Under the pieces are notes generated by a model. That model ran no database searches and was not told where the DNA came from. It worked only from the letters and a program-made list of their open reading frames with translations. A DNA stretch of 64,000 bases from Paraescarpia echinospica. Taxonomy: Eukaryota > Annelida > Polychaeta > Sabellida > Siboglinidae. The DNA lies in assembly GCA_020002185.1 (NCBI GenBank), contig CM034531.1, positions 86,034,040 through 86,098,039 of the forward strand. The letters are read 5' to 3'. The position numbers and the translations under genes are program-made. Positions within the stretch are counted from its first letter, which is position 1, and every line of letters starts with the position of its first letter. Positions 44,228 through 56,509 of the stretch are shown here, one piece after another.

Positions 44228-46080
44228 ATGAGGGGGTCCAGACTTTACAACATGATCAGGGAGTGTATTCTGCAAATCAACAGAAACGAGGTGCAAGACG
44301 CAGGCGGGAAACTGACTCCCTCCATCACTGATAGCCAGGTGGTGGAAGAGGGTGACTTTGGCTTGCTGGATGGCATCGATGATTCGGAGAGGATTTACTC
44401 CAGGGCAATAGGTCATTGTCCAGAAGCAACCATCAAGATTGGAGATGTGGAATGTAGGTGTTTATTGGACTGGGTCAGAGGTATCAATGGTGACAGAATC
44501 ATTCTATCGTCGATTCTTAGAACCAGTAGGATATCGGCTCATCCATATAGACACAGTTCTAACTCTCATCACAGCAGCAAATGGGCTCAGTTTACCATAT
44601 GTCAATTACGTCGAGCCAGATCTTGTCGCACTTGACGATAGATACAGTGGAGTAGGAATGCTCGTAGTGCGAGATTCTCCAAATCCTGCCATCAAAAGCA
44701 TCAGTTCCTGGCCATCCATGATGCAATGTGTTGCGGCAAATCTCAAGACATGTGTTAAATACATCGGGAACTGGGGAATTTCAGAAACACCCAGATGGAG
44801 CAGATTGGCTTAGCGAACTACCTATGCATACAACTGAAACAAAGGAAACAACTCCAAAACAACACGTTGGTCTTACCAAGGTAGCTGGTAAGATGCCGGT
44901 GCTTCTACCAGCACGGACAGTGACGTCAATACCGTGTACTGGTAATAAGAAAATGTCCGGCGAGGTGTTGGTGGAGCGAGTTGGGGTTGAAATACATCTA
45001 CCTCAAGGGATCAAGGTGCATGTTACCTTGACCATTCTTGAGAAGGGAAGAGTTCTTCTGTGTGTCGCTAATGAAACTGAACAGGACATTTGGCTAAACC
45101 CACGAACGCGACTCGGACTGATGGCCAAAGTAACAGCAGTGGATGGTCAACTGGAGCGTGGCTGTCATATCCATCAGGTGGAAGAAGACAAGGTAGTGTA
45201 AAGACCACTTCAAGAACATATCACACCGAAGACTGAAGATCTACCTGAACTTCCATTCAGTTTATACATAGAGGAGGACAACCTCAGTGAAGAACAAAAG
45301 AAGTTGCTACACTCCATGTTACTCAGGCATGTGGGTGCGTTCAGTCTCGGTGATGACGACCTAGGCTACATTGACAATGCGAAACATGGGATACCACTAA
45401 CTGATGAAACGCCCATAAGGATTCCACATCGTCGAGTGCATCCCAAATCTACAGCAGGAAGTGCGACAACATCTAGAAAATTGGAATCTGCTAATATACC
45501 TCGACGACATTTTGATGTATGCAAAGAGCATCGAGGAGATGATTACCAATCTAGAAGCTGTGTTGTTGAAGAGCAAAGTTTGAAGCTCAAGCCATCAGAG
45601 TGTTAAACAGACTGCTTGCATATACCGTCTTCTCTCGACCGTTTGTTGTGGAGGTAGATGCGTCGTACCAAGGACTGGGAGCTGTTCTCTCCCAAGACTT
45701 TGAAGAGTGACGTAGAGTGATCTGCTACGCGAGTAGAAGCCTGAAGCCAACAGAGAGAAATATTGAGAACTGCAGCAGCATGAAGCTTGAATTTCTAGCA
45801 CAGAAGTGGGCTGTCACTGAAAGGTTTCGGGACTACCTATTCGGGTCGAAATGTGTTGTTTGCACAGACAACAACCCGTTGAGTTACCTGCAAACGTCCA
45901 TGCTTGGAGCTACACAGCTGCGGTGGGCTTCACAACTGGCATCATTCGATTTCAGTTTGAAATACCGATCTGGCCGTGCAAACAGGAATGCTGATTCCTT
46001 GAGCAAGAGACCGCCGAGTGATAGCGAAGATTCCGAACGAGAAATGACACCGTTTGCCGTACCTACTGGAATTCAGGAAA
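44228..46080 (+). pseudogene. Older Gypsy pol remnant with internal deletions
   Basis: The protease region has its active-site block split by a frameshift at about 44468 (LLD in one frame, TGSEVSMVTE in the next). A linker frame (44728-45201) follows, then the RT N-terminus (LLRHVGAFSLGDDDLGYIDN, 45310-45480). RT then jumps directly to LLIYLDDILMYAKS (catalytic YLDD, 45491-45530), so about 100 residues are missing. A second jump after LKLKP goes to the RNase H region (VVEVDASYQGLGAVLSQD, 45645-45700; a stop at 45709; ICYASRSLK, ALAQKW-like, CTDNNPLSYL). The copy ends abruptly at repeat R2. Integrase is absent. Confidence 0.88.
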
Positions 46081-46082
46081 CT

Positions 46083-48023
46083 GATAACTGTACTCTTAAT
46101 TTCGTGATTGTTCATAATAAATATATAAAATGTTATTGATATATTTAGTTGTCTCTCTCCTTAAGGGAAAGTTTTATTATAGTTAAATATATGTTGTAAT
46201 ATTGTTAATATTACGTCATTTAAAAGGGCATTCATATATATTTGGTTTTAGGTGTAAAACTTACGTAGTTTTGTATTTTTATAATTTAGGACCCCTCCTA
46301 CATATTGTCAAAATAGGTTAGTTTTATTACGTGATCAATATTATATTAATTAGAAGGGTATTGTTTTCGTTCGGATGTTAATCGGACGTCATTTTGTATT
46401 TTCCTAATTTAGGGGGTTATGGACCCCTCCCATAGATTGCCAACATGGATTTTTGGATTCAGCATCACCAATTTACTATAAGAGGTTTTTGGCATATTCT
46501 ACTAAAAATGCATACGGACCGTTTTAAAGGCAATTATTGGTATTTTTGCTACAGACTACAACAGAAAACGTACAAACCTAGAAACGTCGACGCTATCGCG
46601 CTTACATTTATCCGGGCGTTAAATAATATCTGGGTGACGTTTCTGCGCATGCGCGTATCTAGGGGAATGTATTTAGCACCAGCGTTTTCATTTATCCGGG
46701 CGCGATATGTATGTTTGTTTATATATATATATATATACATAAATTATAAAATGTTTGCTTCCCACAGACGTAAAACAGTTTCCTCTCCACGCACACGGCA
46801 CGTGACTTACTCTTATACTGGTCACAAATCCGAAACAGCAAATTATAATTATGTACTCTAACTATAACGCTCGTATTACGACAACAAACGAAACATATTT
46901 AACTATTGGATATTATTTATCACTACGTGATCTAATGGTGCCAAATATTATGCCTTACATATGCACATAAACATCACCCGGATAAAATTTAACGCCCGGA
47001 TAAATGTAAGCGCAACAACGCAATCCACTACAGTGTATTTGTTAGTTGTCTGGAACAATGACTCTCTGTTTACGAGCTAATATAGTCTTGATTTGGTTTC
47101 TTTAGCAACTGGAATCGCTATCCTGGAGTGATCCAGTTTGGCAGAATGCCTTTATATTTAGGTTATCAATTTTGCTGAATTCACAAATTTATGCGAAGAA
47201 ATTAGGATGACGGTGCGTGGCACAGGCAGACAACACTTACTGTACAGGTTGATCGTTGATCTTGATAACAATTTTAATGGTGCATTTTCTAATGTCGAAA
47301 ATGCCTTTTGCAGGCCTATTTATCGCGACAGTGATGATGCAACTTTGTATTCTAAATGGAAAAACTTGTGCTGTGCTTATAAATCATTTCGTTTTACATA
47401 CTCATTTATTGAGTGATAATTATGTACATGTGTCAAAATAAAGAACTTTCGCCAGCCTGTCTGTCTGTAATACGTTGGCGGAAGTGATGTTTGTTATCGA
47501 ACGAACATTATTACGTCACTTTGACGCGAGTAATTAGAAACGCCTCCACTAGCAACTTTTAAGATCTGTCCTATCCCGTTATGGCTTCGTGACTGACTGT
47601 GAGTGGGAGCCGGGCAGTGCAAGAGTGTCAAAGCACAAAGTGACTGGCTGTGCTTGTATTAATAACAAGGGCGTGTCCAGAGAGGGTAGTCGGAGAGGGG
47701 GGTAACGAAAACCTCCACTGGCGGCTGAACCAAATGCCAAATGGTGTAGAAAAATGTTTCGTTCCCGCGCCGCCGCAACTTCAGCTTCTCCGCACTGTAT
47801 CGACAGGACTGATCATCGGAAGGCGTATGGGGGGTGGTGCTGTTGAAAATATTTCGTCGCCGAGTCGGCGTAACTTCACCTTATTATAACCTGAACAGGG
47901 GCATATTTCCAAGGGTCTAGACACGCCTATGTTTAAGGTGAGTGGACATGCTGCTGTCATAACGCAAACTAAATTCTCACTCCTTCCATCCACAGATCCA
48001 GCATGGGCTACACATGTAACAGC
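46083..48023. repeat. ~2 kb dispersed repeat R2, copy 1
   Basis: From ATAACTGTACTCTTAAT (46083) onward this matches 62003-64000 almost continuously. Shared are a T-rich start, two ORF-bearing stretches, a TIR element (46598-47013), an ATGACGGTGCGTGGCAC frame (47207-47416), GTGAGTGGGAGCCGGGCAGT and GGGCGTGTCCAGAGAGGGTA. Differences are scattered substitutions and small indels; copy 2 carries ~85 bp extra after AAGGGTCTAG. The left edge truncates the old Gypsy pol. Class is unknown; no transposase or RT is seen. Confidence 0.88.
46598..47013. mobile_element. TIR element inside R2 copy 1 (416 bp)
   Basis: Terminal inverted repeats of 45 bp, 46598-46642 and 46969-47013, match at 41 positions and start GCGCTTACATTTATCCGGGC. 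A further TTTATCCGGGCG occurs near 46692. It is probably a MITE carried within R2 rather than inserted independently, since the other R2 copy has it at the same place. No target duplication was identified. Confidence 0.75.
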
Positions 48024-48639
48024 AATTGAGAGGGTCAATGCTGAAGCGTGTAGGCAATAATCGCCAGTTGGCAGCACTGAACAGAGCATGTTGCGATATC
48101 GTAACAAGACTATTTTGCTGGCAAGGGTCAGAGCATGGGTAAGGTTCGTGTTGTGTTTCGCAAAAATGTAGGACCTAGAAAATGGTATTGTATGATTGTT
48201 CAAGAACAGCGTTTGATGTAGAATGGTTTCAATTGGTCAGGTATATTAGCAAATTTAGTAGTAGAGCTAATGGGCAGTTAATAAATAAATTATGCCTTTT
48301 TAGAGGTTTAATTGGCGGAGTAACTTTCTATCCACAATACGCGAGAGCACAGTTTTACACGACTATTTTGTATGTATTAATGGACATTGTACCGGCGTGC
48401 GTCTTACAAGAGCTGCAGGTGTGTGAAACTCAACTGTGCTCTGTGCCGTACAACCGACCGACGCCGGCGTCTCAGCCGACGAAAGTCGCGGCAAGGTTAA
48501 AATTATAATGTTCGCTTTGCTACTGTAACGTCGCCGCTACGGCTAATATGTCAGTTTGCGTTTTGTTGTATACCATAATATGCATTTGATTTAATAGGTT
48601 GAGCTGGTACTAAAAACAGCCATTTTGGCATCATAAGGA
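48024..48639. other. Unassigned; possible continuation of R2
   Basis: Contains a 108-codon plus frame (48182-48508) with no recognised motif. Copy 2 of R2 runs off the window, so the R2 boundary here cannot be set. Confidence 0.35.
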
Positions 48640-48772
48640 TATATATATTATATTATATATATACTGTATATATATAAGTATATATATATATAATTATATA
48701 TATATATTTTATTTATATATATATACATATATATGTACATATATATATATATATATATATATTACATATATT
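48640..48772. repeat. AT microsatellite
   Basis: Imperfect (AT)n of about 130 bp with ATAC and TTTATT interruptions. Confidence 0.95.
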
Positions 48773-49884
48773 TGTCCGGTGAATTGGAACTATAGAACTT
48801 ACGGCAGCAATTATACGCAGGTGCGATCGGCCAAACAATAGGCCTAACGAGGGTTTCGCATATTGAATTACTGAGTAAAAGAAAACGAGTAAGATATTCT
48901 TCAAAATATTTAAGTACCTTAGCATGCTCACGTGCACATGTATATGTGCACGTGCACTTAGTGTGATTATATGTGTACGGACTGGTAGTCTTCCACGTGT
49001 CTACAAAATACCTTCTCAAATACATACAATCAACAGTATAATGGCATCGTTATTGCAATCATAATCGCGTTGTTGTCACGAATACCCTGAAATAAATAGA
49101 AAACTTCTGTATGTGGCAATATTATATATGTCGGCTATTAACGGTAGACCGCAGTCTCTTGTTTTCTTGCGCGGACGCACATGTGTATCTAACTAATTTC
49201 ATGTATTTATATTTTATTGTGATATACTTTATTCGAATATTTATAGTAACTGTTTTAAAAGCTGTTAATGTTTTAATATACATTTATGTGTATTTTATTG
49301 TGGCCGCCTCCACAACTTATCTTACTATTTTAGCTGATTTTATATCATTTTCTTTGAACAGCGCATCGACCCACCAAGTGGGCGCTTTTAAATACATTAG
49401 TATTATTTAAGTTACCACTCAAAATCCATGTACATAAATGTAGAAATTAAGATATAAGTTCACAGAGATGTACAAGTTAGAGAAATGATAAAACTGAATA
49501 TATTGAATAACAAAGGTTTAGAAACGCTATTTCGGCATCAATAGTTCCCAATTCGCTGTCATGACTGTTGATCCACTCTCGAAAACCAGGGGCTGCTGGC
49601 TACGCCAATGCTCTTGGCTGGCGCGATTACCAATCATACAACGACCTTTTAGACTGATGCGTTTTTGGAGCCTGTATGCAGGCAAATAATTAGCTAAAAT
49701 GTCCTCTCAATACCTCTAGTCGCTGGCTAGACGGGTAACGACAGACATTTTCTGTGAAGATGACTTGACTCCTATAATCACGGGACGAGAATGGCAAGTG
49801 AGACGAACTAAAAGCGATTGAGCGAAGGCCGCTTCCGTGCAGGACATGGGCTAAATGCAAGGGTAGTGTAATACCTGCAGAAAA
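48773..49884. other. No recognised gene
   Basis: Open frames of 60-99 codons occur without motifs. CACGTGCACATGTATATGTGC-like alternating sequence lies near 48930. Confidence 0.4.
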
Positions 49885-50170
49885 GTGGTGCATTGACTAG
49901 AACATCGGACTCTCAATCGAGGGAACTCGGGTTCGTATCATGTGCTGCCTTTCGAACCTTGAGCAAGTTCGTTCACTCCACTTTACTCCATGCAGTTGAC
50001 TCAGTTGTATGAATGAATACCTGGGTATAGGCAGTTTTAACATTTGTGTGGCTGAATGCTTTTCAGAGACGTCGAGATGGTGTTCGATTGAACAGGTCTT
50101 TCAGGGTGTAAAGTGTAAAGCTCTTTGAGCAGTCCTAAGGACTGAACAATGCGCTATATTAGAACTTACC
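49885..50170 (+). mobile_element. tRNA-derived SINE, near full length
   Basis: The head is tRNA-like: GTGGTGCATTGACTAGAACA as a weak A box, ACTCTCAATC as anticodon-loop-like sequence, and the B box GGGTTCGTATC (49929-49939). The body (CGAACCTTGAGCAAGTTCGT, GACTCAGTTGTATGAATGAA, GTGTGGCTGAATGCTTT, GTCGAGATGGTGTTCGATTG) is shared with the copy at 20698-20905. The tail GTGTAAAGCTCTTTGAGCAG...AATGCGCTATATTAGAAC resembles the 3' end of local LINEs, the expected design of a SINE mobilised by a LINE. It is not a functional tRNA gene: the stems are degenerate. Confidence 0.88.
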
Positions 50171-51079
50171 TGTATTGTTTTACTTTTTATACCACTACCA
50201 TCCACGACTAACGATGATCTTGTGACCCTCTCATTAAAACACATGCAGTAGAACTGATCACGCGTCTTCTTATTTGATCAATGTTGTACACGAATCAGGG
50301 TCAGGCACAATCTTGTTGAACCGCACTTTCTGCTCTTTAACGCCATTGTTTTCTATCAGCTCAGCTCTGGTTCAAAAATCCACACTGCAGCGTATGCGGA
50401 AACTAAGAGCACTAAAACGAATATACTGGTCGATCACTCAATATGTCAATTAGTTATCCAATCAAGCAGTCAGTCAATCACCCAAGCAATTATTATATAT
50501 CCAACAAAACACAGGTTTTTCAACAAACAAACGTATTTCGCAACATAACTGAGCATAACAGTTTCTACCCACGCACTCTTGTACAACATTTTATGTTGAT
50601 GATTGTGTTGAAAACTATGTTGGAATTGAGGCAAACTGAAACATAATGTTGGTTTCCTTTTACCCTTGCAAGCCACATTCACATTTTACTTGCGAACAAA
50701 GAAATACTAGATCATATGAATTAATTCCAAATATAAACGTACCCTAGACGAACACATCAGTCATGATCATTATTTTTTTGTAATACAATATCAAAGAAAT
50801 AGCTTATGTAGTGTATCCTCATATCACGATTTATAAAATATTATTAAACCAGCAGTTTTGCGAATCGTATGATTTCGTAACAACGCATCTGATGGTTTGA
50901 TGCAACACAACTGTTCCATACGTAACTTGCACGCTCTCATACTTATGAGCCGACCCCCGGATATTGATCCGCTACGGGGTACACATTGAGTTTGCACGGA
51001 GTTCAATAAAGCTACATACACCACAAAAACAAATCTGCGTATGTAACGCCTAGCCGAGCATGTTTGGCATTGTTGTCTG
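50171..51079. other. No recognised gene
   Basis: Frames at 50443-50646 and the minus strand show nothing recognisable. It lies downstream of the GPCR exon (which is on the minus strand). Confidence 0.4.
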
Positions 51080-51478
51080 TCACCAAGGGTGAAAGCGGCT
51101 GGAGTAACGTTGCTCCTGATGCACAAATCCGCTGCTCCGTACCATAAGTAAGAGCACCGATTTCACTAATATAACGTCATCGTCATCATCATCATCGCCA
51201 TGTTCCTTGTTTTCAAGGATGACATTAATCGTCCCGTTTTTCTGTGTTTTCTTATTGTCTGTGTCCACTAGTCCAACACGGGCAGCAACAATTTGACCAC
51301 ATCGTCGGCGCACGAATGTTGGCAGCTGGCCTGTTGGGGCAGCTGGTGTGCTCACTTGCTGGTGACGTCGTTGACTTCTGCTTTCTGTATCGGCTGCCTT
51401 TGCTACTTTAGCACTGACGGCTGCTTGACGGACAGTCGCACGCTGCGATCGTGAGCCGGCTCCACCCGTGTTGTTTTA
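51080..51478 (-). other. Unassigned open frame with Asp run
   Basis: Minus-strand frame open from a stop near 51476 to 51080, with no ATG (ORF callers start it at GTG 51355). It begins NNTGGAGSRSQRATVRQAAV and includes a (GAT)n-derived poly-Asp stretch. It lies 3' of the GPCR terminal exon, so it cannot be an upstream loop of that receptor unless rearranged. Possibly 3'UTR or chance. Confidence 0.25.
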
Positions 51479-51673
51479 TCGAGACAAGCAGCGTCAATGT
51501 GGGTCTTGATACACTGACTGTGTCAAGAGACTAGCATAACACCCTAGCGATCGTTCAAGGGAGAGTGGCGGAGATCAGACCGTGAATGCGCACACACTTC
51601 TTAAAGCTGAATGACTCCAAACAGAAGTCATCGTCTTCGGTTTTCAGAACAGCTGAAGAAAATTTAGCTACAT

Positions 51674-52110
51674 TCAACTTGCCCATGGTGCAACTTGATT
51701 CCTGCAGAACAATTCCAATGCTCCAAAACCAGAATGCAGTGCAATAGAGACGAACACACCAGAAATGTTCCGGCCAAATTCCCGTTCTAAATGCGTCGCC
51801 GCCGCGTCCAGGTTTAAGGCAATCTTCACGAACTTGCACAAACGCCTAATCGCTAAGCAATTCGCAACAATTTTTTTGTATGCTTTCTTGAATTCCGCAT
51901 TCTGCCACGCGTATATACACGGGTTGACTCCAGAGTTGATGAACACGAGGAAGGCAGCTTGGATATGTTTGGTCCTCGCAATGCCACGACACCTGACATA
52001 GCGATGTACGGCAACCAGCAAACGTAGAACGCTCCAAGGACGATACTCATGATCTTTGTCGATTTGAGATGTGCTTTCACGGCGCTGTAGTTGGCTGACG
52101 ATTGTTCGGC
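51674..52110 (-). pseudogene. Class A (rhodopsin-like) GPCR terminal exon, one frameshift
   Basis: Minus-strand exon after an acceptor CATCTATAG (AG at 52112-52111). The first frame reads AEQSSANYSAVKAHLKSTKI then MSIVLGAFYVCWLPYIAMSG: basic end of loop 3 and TM6 with the CWLP motif. Near 51990-52005 the frame shifts by one, then QAAFLVFINSGVNPCIYAWQ (TM7, NPxxY as NPCIY) and NAEFKKAYKKIVANCL (helix 8, Cys for palmitoylation) follow, with a ~65-residue tail to the stop at 51674. The TM6/TM7 pattern is closest to amine-type receptors (inference). A single one-base lesion in an otherwise conserved exon could be an assembly error or a recent pseudogene. Exons for TM1-5 should lie at higher coordinates; I could not find them. 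Confidence 0.82.
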
Positions 52111-53149
52111 CTATAGATGATTAGGACAGCATTAGCCAAGTATTACAATGAAAGAAAGAAGCACTATTGGATTACTTAGAAGAAATATAACGTATGTGGA
52201 GACCTAAGAGCTAATTATACATGTGTATAAAGCAATAATTTGTACCATTTAGAGTATTCTACACAAGCGTGGAAGCCGTATCACAAAAAAGGACAAAGAT
52301 ATGTTTGAAAAATTACGCCATGCACGACGAGCTCTTTGCGTTCAAAATGGCGCATGTGATGACGACGAAACTATTATTTACGTTATCGCTACACAACGGT
52401 AGACGAACGTTTCGATTGTCTTATAACTGAATAACAACCGACGGCGGCAAATCAGAACATATGCCACCATTTGGTAAAATCATTTGGAGTGTGACGTAAA
52501 TATCAAATGGTCTTTTGCGATTTGCAAATAATTGTACGCGGCCCGCGGTTTTGCTGACTACGTGTAGTACTACACCATCGTCTCTTGCGTACACTGACAG
52601 CTGTGTGTAATTCGCATGAGTGTTAACTACTTATAATCGAGTTTGCGTATGAGGGTATGTTAACGTTTTTCTCTTCGACATCTTGAACCTCGAGCGTCAA
52701 ACATTCAGGGATTAATCTACGATCTGTAGAACATACCTATATATTTTTTAAATAACCCATATATGTCAAGATTATCACCTTTTATAGGGTAAATCGGTTG
52801 TTCGGAACGTAAAACGTAAAGTGCACGTAATACGTACAACGTAACATAACAATCGCAGGAACCACCATTGTTCACGCAGCTATACAATGATATACAAATG
52901 TATGTTAAAATAATGCATTTGAATAAAAACAACAGTTGTTATATCATAGATAAAAGAACTTATAATAATAATAGTAATTAAGACAATAAATATAATAGAC
53001 GTACAAATGGAATGTGATGTAAAATATAATATTATAAAAGTAATTTAGATCATATTATTATCATTATAATAAATAAACTAAGATTAATGTAAACATCAAT
53101 AAATTATGGTAAAATGTATATAAAAAAATCAATAAATACATAAATAAAT
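52111..53149. other. No recognised gene, possible GPCR intron
   Basis: AT-rich (especially 52920-53140), with no recognisable exon on either strand. Confidence 0.4.
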
Positions 53150-53810
53150 GTAGAGCGTTGTAGTCAGTAGACTGAAGACGTGTGGCTGGCATGTAGACAC
53201 GCTTGAGCTCCTGCATGTAGACAGGCGAGAGGTCTTCGTGCAACGCCTAGAACGTAAGCACAGCGATCATGAATGTAATGCGCTGTTCAATAGGTAGCCA
53301 GTGCAGTTGGTGAAGAATAGGGGTCGCACTTTCAAAACGCGCCTGTCGAATAATAAGGCGATCGGTGGTATTCTGGAGTGGCTGCAGTCGACTGATGTTA
53401 TTGGTTGAGGCACCGAACAGAGTTGCAGTAGTCCAAACGGAATGTTATCATGGAATCGACTACAAGTTCCTCTGTCGGTTGAGTTAGGTAACTGTGAATC
53501 AACCCGATGTTGCGCAGGTGCAGCGAGCAAGTGCTGGTAGTACGTGACACTGGCACAGCTCATATCCAGGTATCTATCAAGGCGGACGCCGAAATTTCTA
53601 ACATGTTCAGTTGCACTGAATTAACCTGTTCCGACACGCACACGGAGCCCAATTACTATAGCAGATATCGATTTGGGGACGACGATTTGTTTCTAGAATT
53701 TCTGTTTTGGTGTCATTCATGAGCAGATAATTCCAAGTCATCCACTCCTTCACGTCATCAATACATCGCTCGATCCGACGCACGGAGTTGGCGGTATGAT
53801 GTATACATTG
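53150..53810 (-). mobile_element. LINE ORF2 3' fragment (CR1/L2-like)
   Basis: Reading down the minus strand: RIERCIDDVKEWMTWNYLLM then NDTKTEIL (post-RT thumb block), HVRNFGVRLDRYLDMS, HLRNIGLIHSYL, LDYCNSV, LHQLHWLPIEQRI-like residues (one frame), LTFxALHEDLSPVYMQEL and RLQSTDYNALH. These are the ordered C-terminal hallmarks of CR1/L2-like ORF2. At least four frameshifts and a stop (ALTF* region) show it is dead. Confidence 0.87.
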
Positions 53811-55670
53811 ACACAGTAATGTTTATGTCTAACTTCATACCAATAACATAGCAATACGAATATTATTTGACAATTATACACTATCACGTCTAGGGCCTAT
53901 GGCTGGACGCGAACTTCACTTTCTCTCCGACCATCGTCAGTTTGAACAAACAGCGAGTGAGTAATATGGAAGATATTGTTCATGGCTCCAAGATTAAATT
54001 TTTAATAGCAAGAATTAGGTACACTTACATTGAAGCTAAAGTTGAAACGCTAAAATCTGAGCCGCGTCACATGACATCAATGCGTGATCAAGGTCCTCCG
54101 TAAACTGGTCGAAACGTTATCAGTTTCAACTATAGCTTTATGTCATTATAAGAGTTATATGGAGTAATCGTAGAAAGCATGCAAGTCAAATGTCCGATAG
54201 GAACCGTACAACCTGTAAGAACCCTTCACCATTGAGTAATTTCCAGAAAAATAAAGGCGTTATTTTCTTCAGAGGGATCTTATGTATAAACGTATGGCGT
54301 CCACAAACACACACACATACACGCACGCACGCCCACACATACACTAGGTAGTTCGGTTATAGTCAGATGTATTAGGTGACAAACACTATCAAGGACAAAG
54401 TTGGACGGCCGAAGCCACAAGAACGACAAGTTGTTTCAATAAGGGTCGATCACGTGAACGTCAATGTTTTCGCAGCTCAATTTTTTTGTATGTTCTTCCC
54501 GGTGCATCCCACTGTTTTATACTAGCAACAGGTAGGTGTCCACAAGATAAACCTGGACATTGGTTCTTCTTTGTGACGACAACACTGGCGGCTAGATGGA
54601 AGAGTTTCATTTGAGTCTTGTTTGAAATATTTTGTTGTCTTCTTAAAATCATGTGTGTGCCATCTATTGGACATGTATGCACTCCATGTGCATTTGATTG
54701 GTATTTTGGGAATTTCTTTCCAAGCTTATTGCAAGGCTACAGGAATAGGGAAATGGCTGGTGGACATTTGTGCTTGTACTGCTTACCCAGAAACCTACAT
54801 ACAGGAAGTCAGTCACTTCACCACTAGCAATCTTTGTAATTTTGCAGTTACCTTTTGTACTGATGGCGATGACCATGTTTTAATAGTCACTGTTCCTGCG
54901 TAGTTCTCGACATTTTCCATAATCTCTTTGCAGAATTTGTGCAATGCACACAGAAGATATCATACACTCGTGATAATCATCGTGTTCGTATAAATAAATA
55001 TATTTCGAATTGTATATTTATGGGGTCACAGGAAGACGGCATATAACATGCCATGTGACCACCATGCAACACAACTGTATTTTTAAATAGTTGTTTGTGT
55101 ACGTCTACTGTTATGTTGTTGTTCTTGCAAAAAAATTTGATTTGATTGATTTGATTTGATGCTATGTCTAATCAAAACTATATAATCTACAAACGCAAGA
55201 TCTATAGGCCAATGCAGGCCGACGATATCTGAAGAGGTCTTTGGTGATTAATTCAATAATAGAAGTCATAATTGGTGTGTTCATCTCTGTGCTAAATACC
55301 CAATAAAATAAATTATAGAAAGCACTGGATCTTGCCGAAAACACGATAGTTAAAACAGATTTTCAAGATGTGTTGGCCAACACAAGATGAAATCTACATT
55401 CAGAACCGCATTAGCGGTTTATTACAAAGTAACGTCGACTATTGATATACTTATAGCCAGTATCCAGGTCATGTCTTTGAAAGTCGATGCACACATTAGT
55501 CGTAGGAGACATGGCTATTTGGCCGGTTTTATGGCAGGTATTCTGTCAAGCACGGTAGTCAATCACAACCCGCCACCAGTTACAAATGCAGGTATAATCA
55601 AACGAACAGTGGACGAAGGAATGACATCGTTAAATTTGTGGTAATTTGCCCCCCCCCCCTATATGTTCAG
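53811..55670. other. No recognised gene
   Basis: Overlapping frames at 54461-54903 on both strands are open but unrecognised. A short CA/CGCA run is near 54303-54345. The frame 55387-55644 has no motif. Confidence 0.4.
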
Positions 55671-55852
55671 TAAATATATGGTGTTCTATTGCATAAAAAA
55701 CACGTAACTGGACATCTTTAAACTGTTTTAAACAAAATATTCATCCTTAATATGCATCGCCTAAATATATGGTGTTCCATTGCATAACAAAACACGTGAC
55801 TGGACATCGTTAAACTGTTTTAAACAAAATATTCATCCTTAATATGCATCGC
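55671..55852. repeat. Tandem duplication, 2 x 91 bp
   Basis: TAAATATATGGTGTTC starts at 55671 and 55762. The two 91 bp units (ending ATGCATCGCC) differ at only a few positions, so the duplication is recent. Confidence 0.93.
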
Positions 55853-56419
55853 CTCAATATGTATCAACCAACAACCAAAGAGCACGATTACAACTATCAT
55901 CTTCATTGTGATATGACCCCTCTCACCAAATCGGATTTGTACACAGACACACACAAACGCACACTAACCCCAACAGGATGTTTGAATAAATGGCGGTCAA
56001 ATTACCACAAGGAAGGTCATGAAACTATAATAATATTTTGACCCCCCCGTTTCGAATCCTTCATAATAAATCAACAGGTGTGTCAATTCACTATGCTAGA
56101 AACGTCACGATCGATACTATACTGCACCGGCTGTCTTTGTATACAAGATAATAAGAGTTTTACTTATGTCGAACCAATTTCACTCAACGCTTGTTTTTCT
56201 TTCAGATGGTAAAATAGAATTTGTAAATATCTAGTAAAAAACAATGATGTTCCGGATATGAAAACTGTGTTACCATTATTCATAAATTTATTTTTTTAAT
56301 GGATTTAGTTACTCTTAATACGCACCAACGTTTCTCGCGCTGCGTTGTTTGTGTGTATTTTAGTGTGGATCAGGAAAGCGCAGACGTCACGCAAAGTTAA
56401 TCGATAACAGCGCACAAAA
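55853..56419. other. No recognised gene
   Basis: AT-rich with a 65-codon frame; no feature is identified. Confidence 0.4.
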
Positions 56420-56509
56420 CAAAACACTTAGATCCTGATAAGTGGAACTTCTAATAAGTAGAAGTGTTTCTACAGGTCCCTGTCGGTTCGACTTATCCGG
56501 AGTGCACTG
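56420..56509. mobile_element. Right end of a pogo/Tc1-like MITE
   Basis: The sequence AGGTCCCTGTCGGTTCGACT then TATCCGGAGTGCACTG ends at 56509 followed by TA. Read inversely it begins CAGTGCACTCCGGATAAGTC, the usual look of pogo-like termini. The left end was not found, so this is a partial call. Confidence 0.45.

Noticed and set aside
46445..46861. 138-codon frame with repeated FIRA-like residues
   Set aside because: The repeated residues come from the TTTATCCGGGCG terminal repeat of a MITE, and the counterpart in R2 copy 2 is shortened; no evidence of a protein.
48182..48508. 108-codon open frame
   Set aside because: No recognisable motif and adjacent to repeat R2; not called as a gene.
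49885..49965. Possible tRNA gene
   Set aside because: The B box is good but the A box and stems are degenerate, and the sequence continues into a SINE body shared with 20698-20905.
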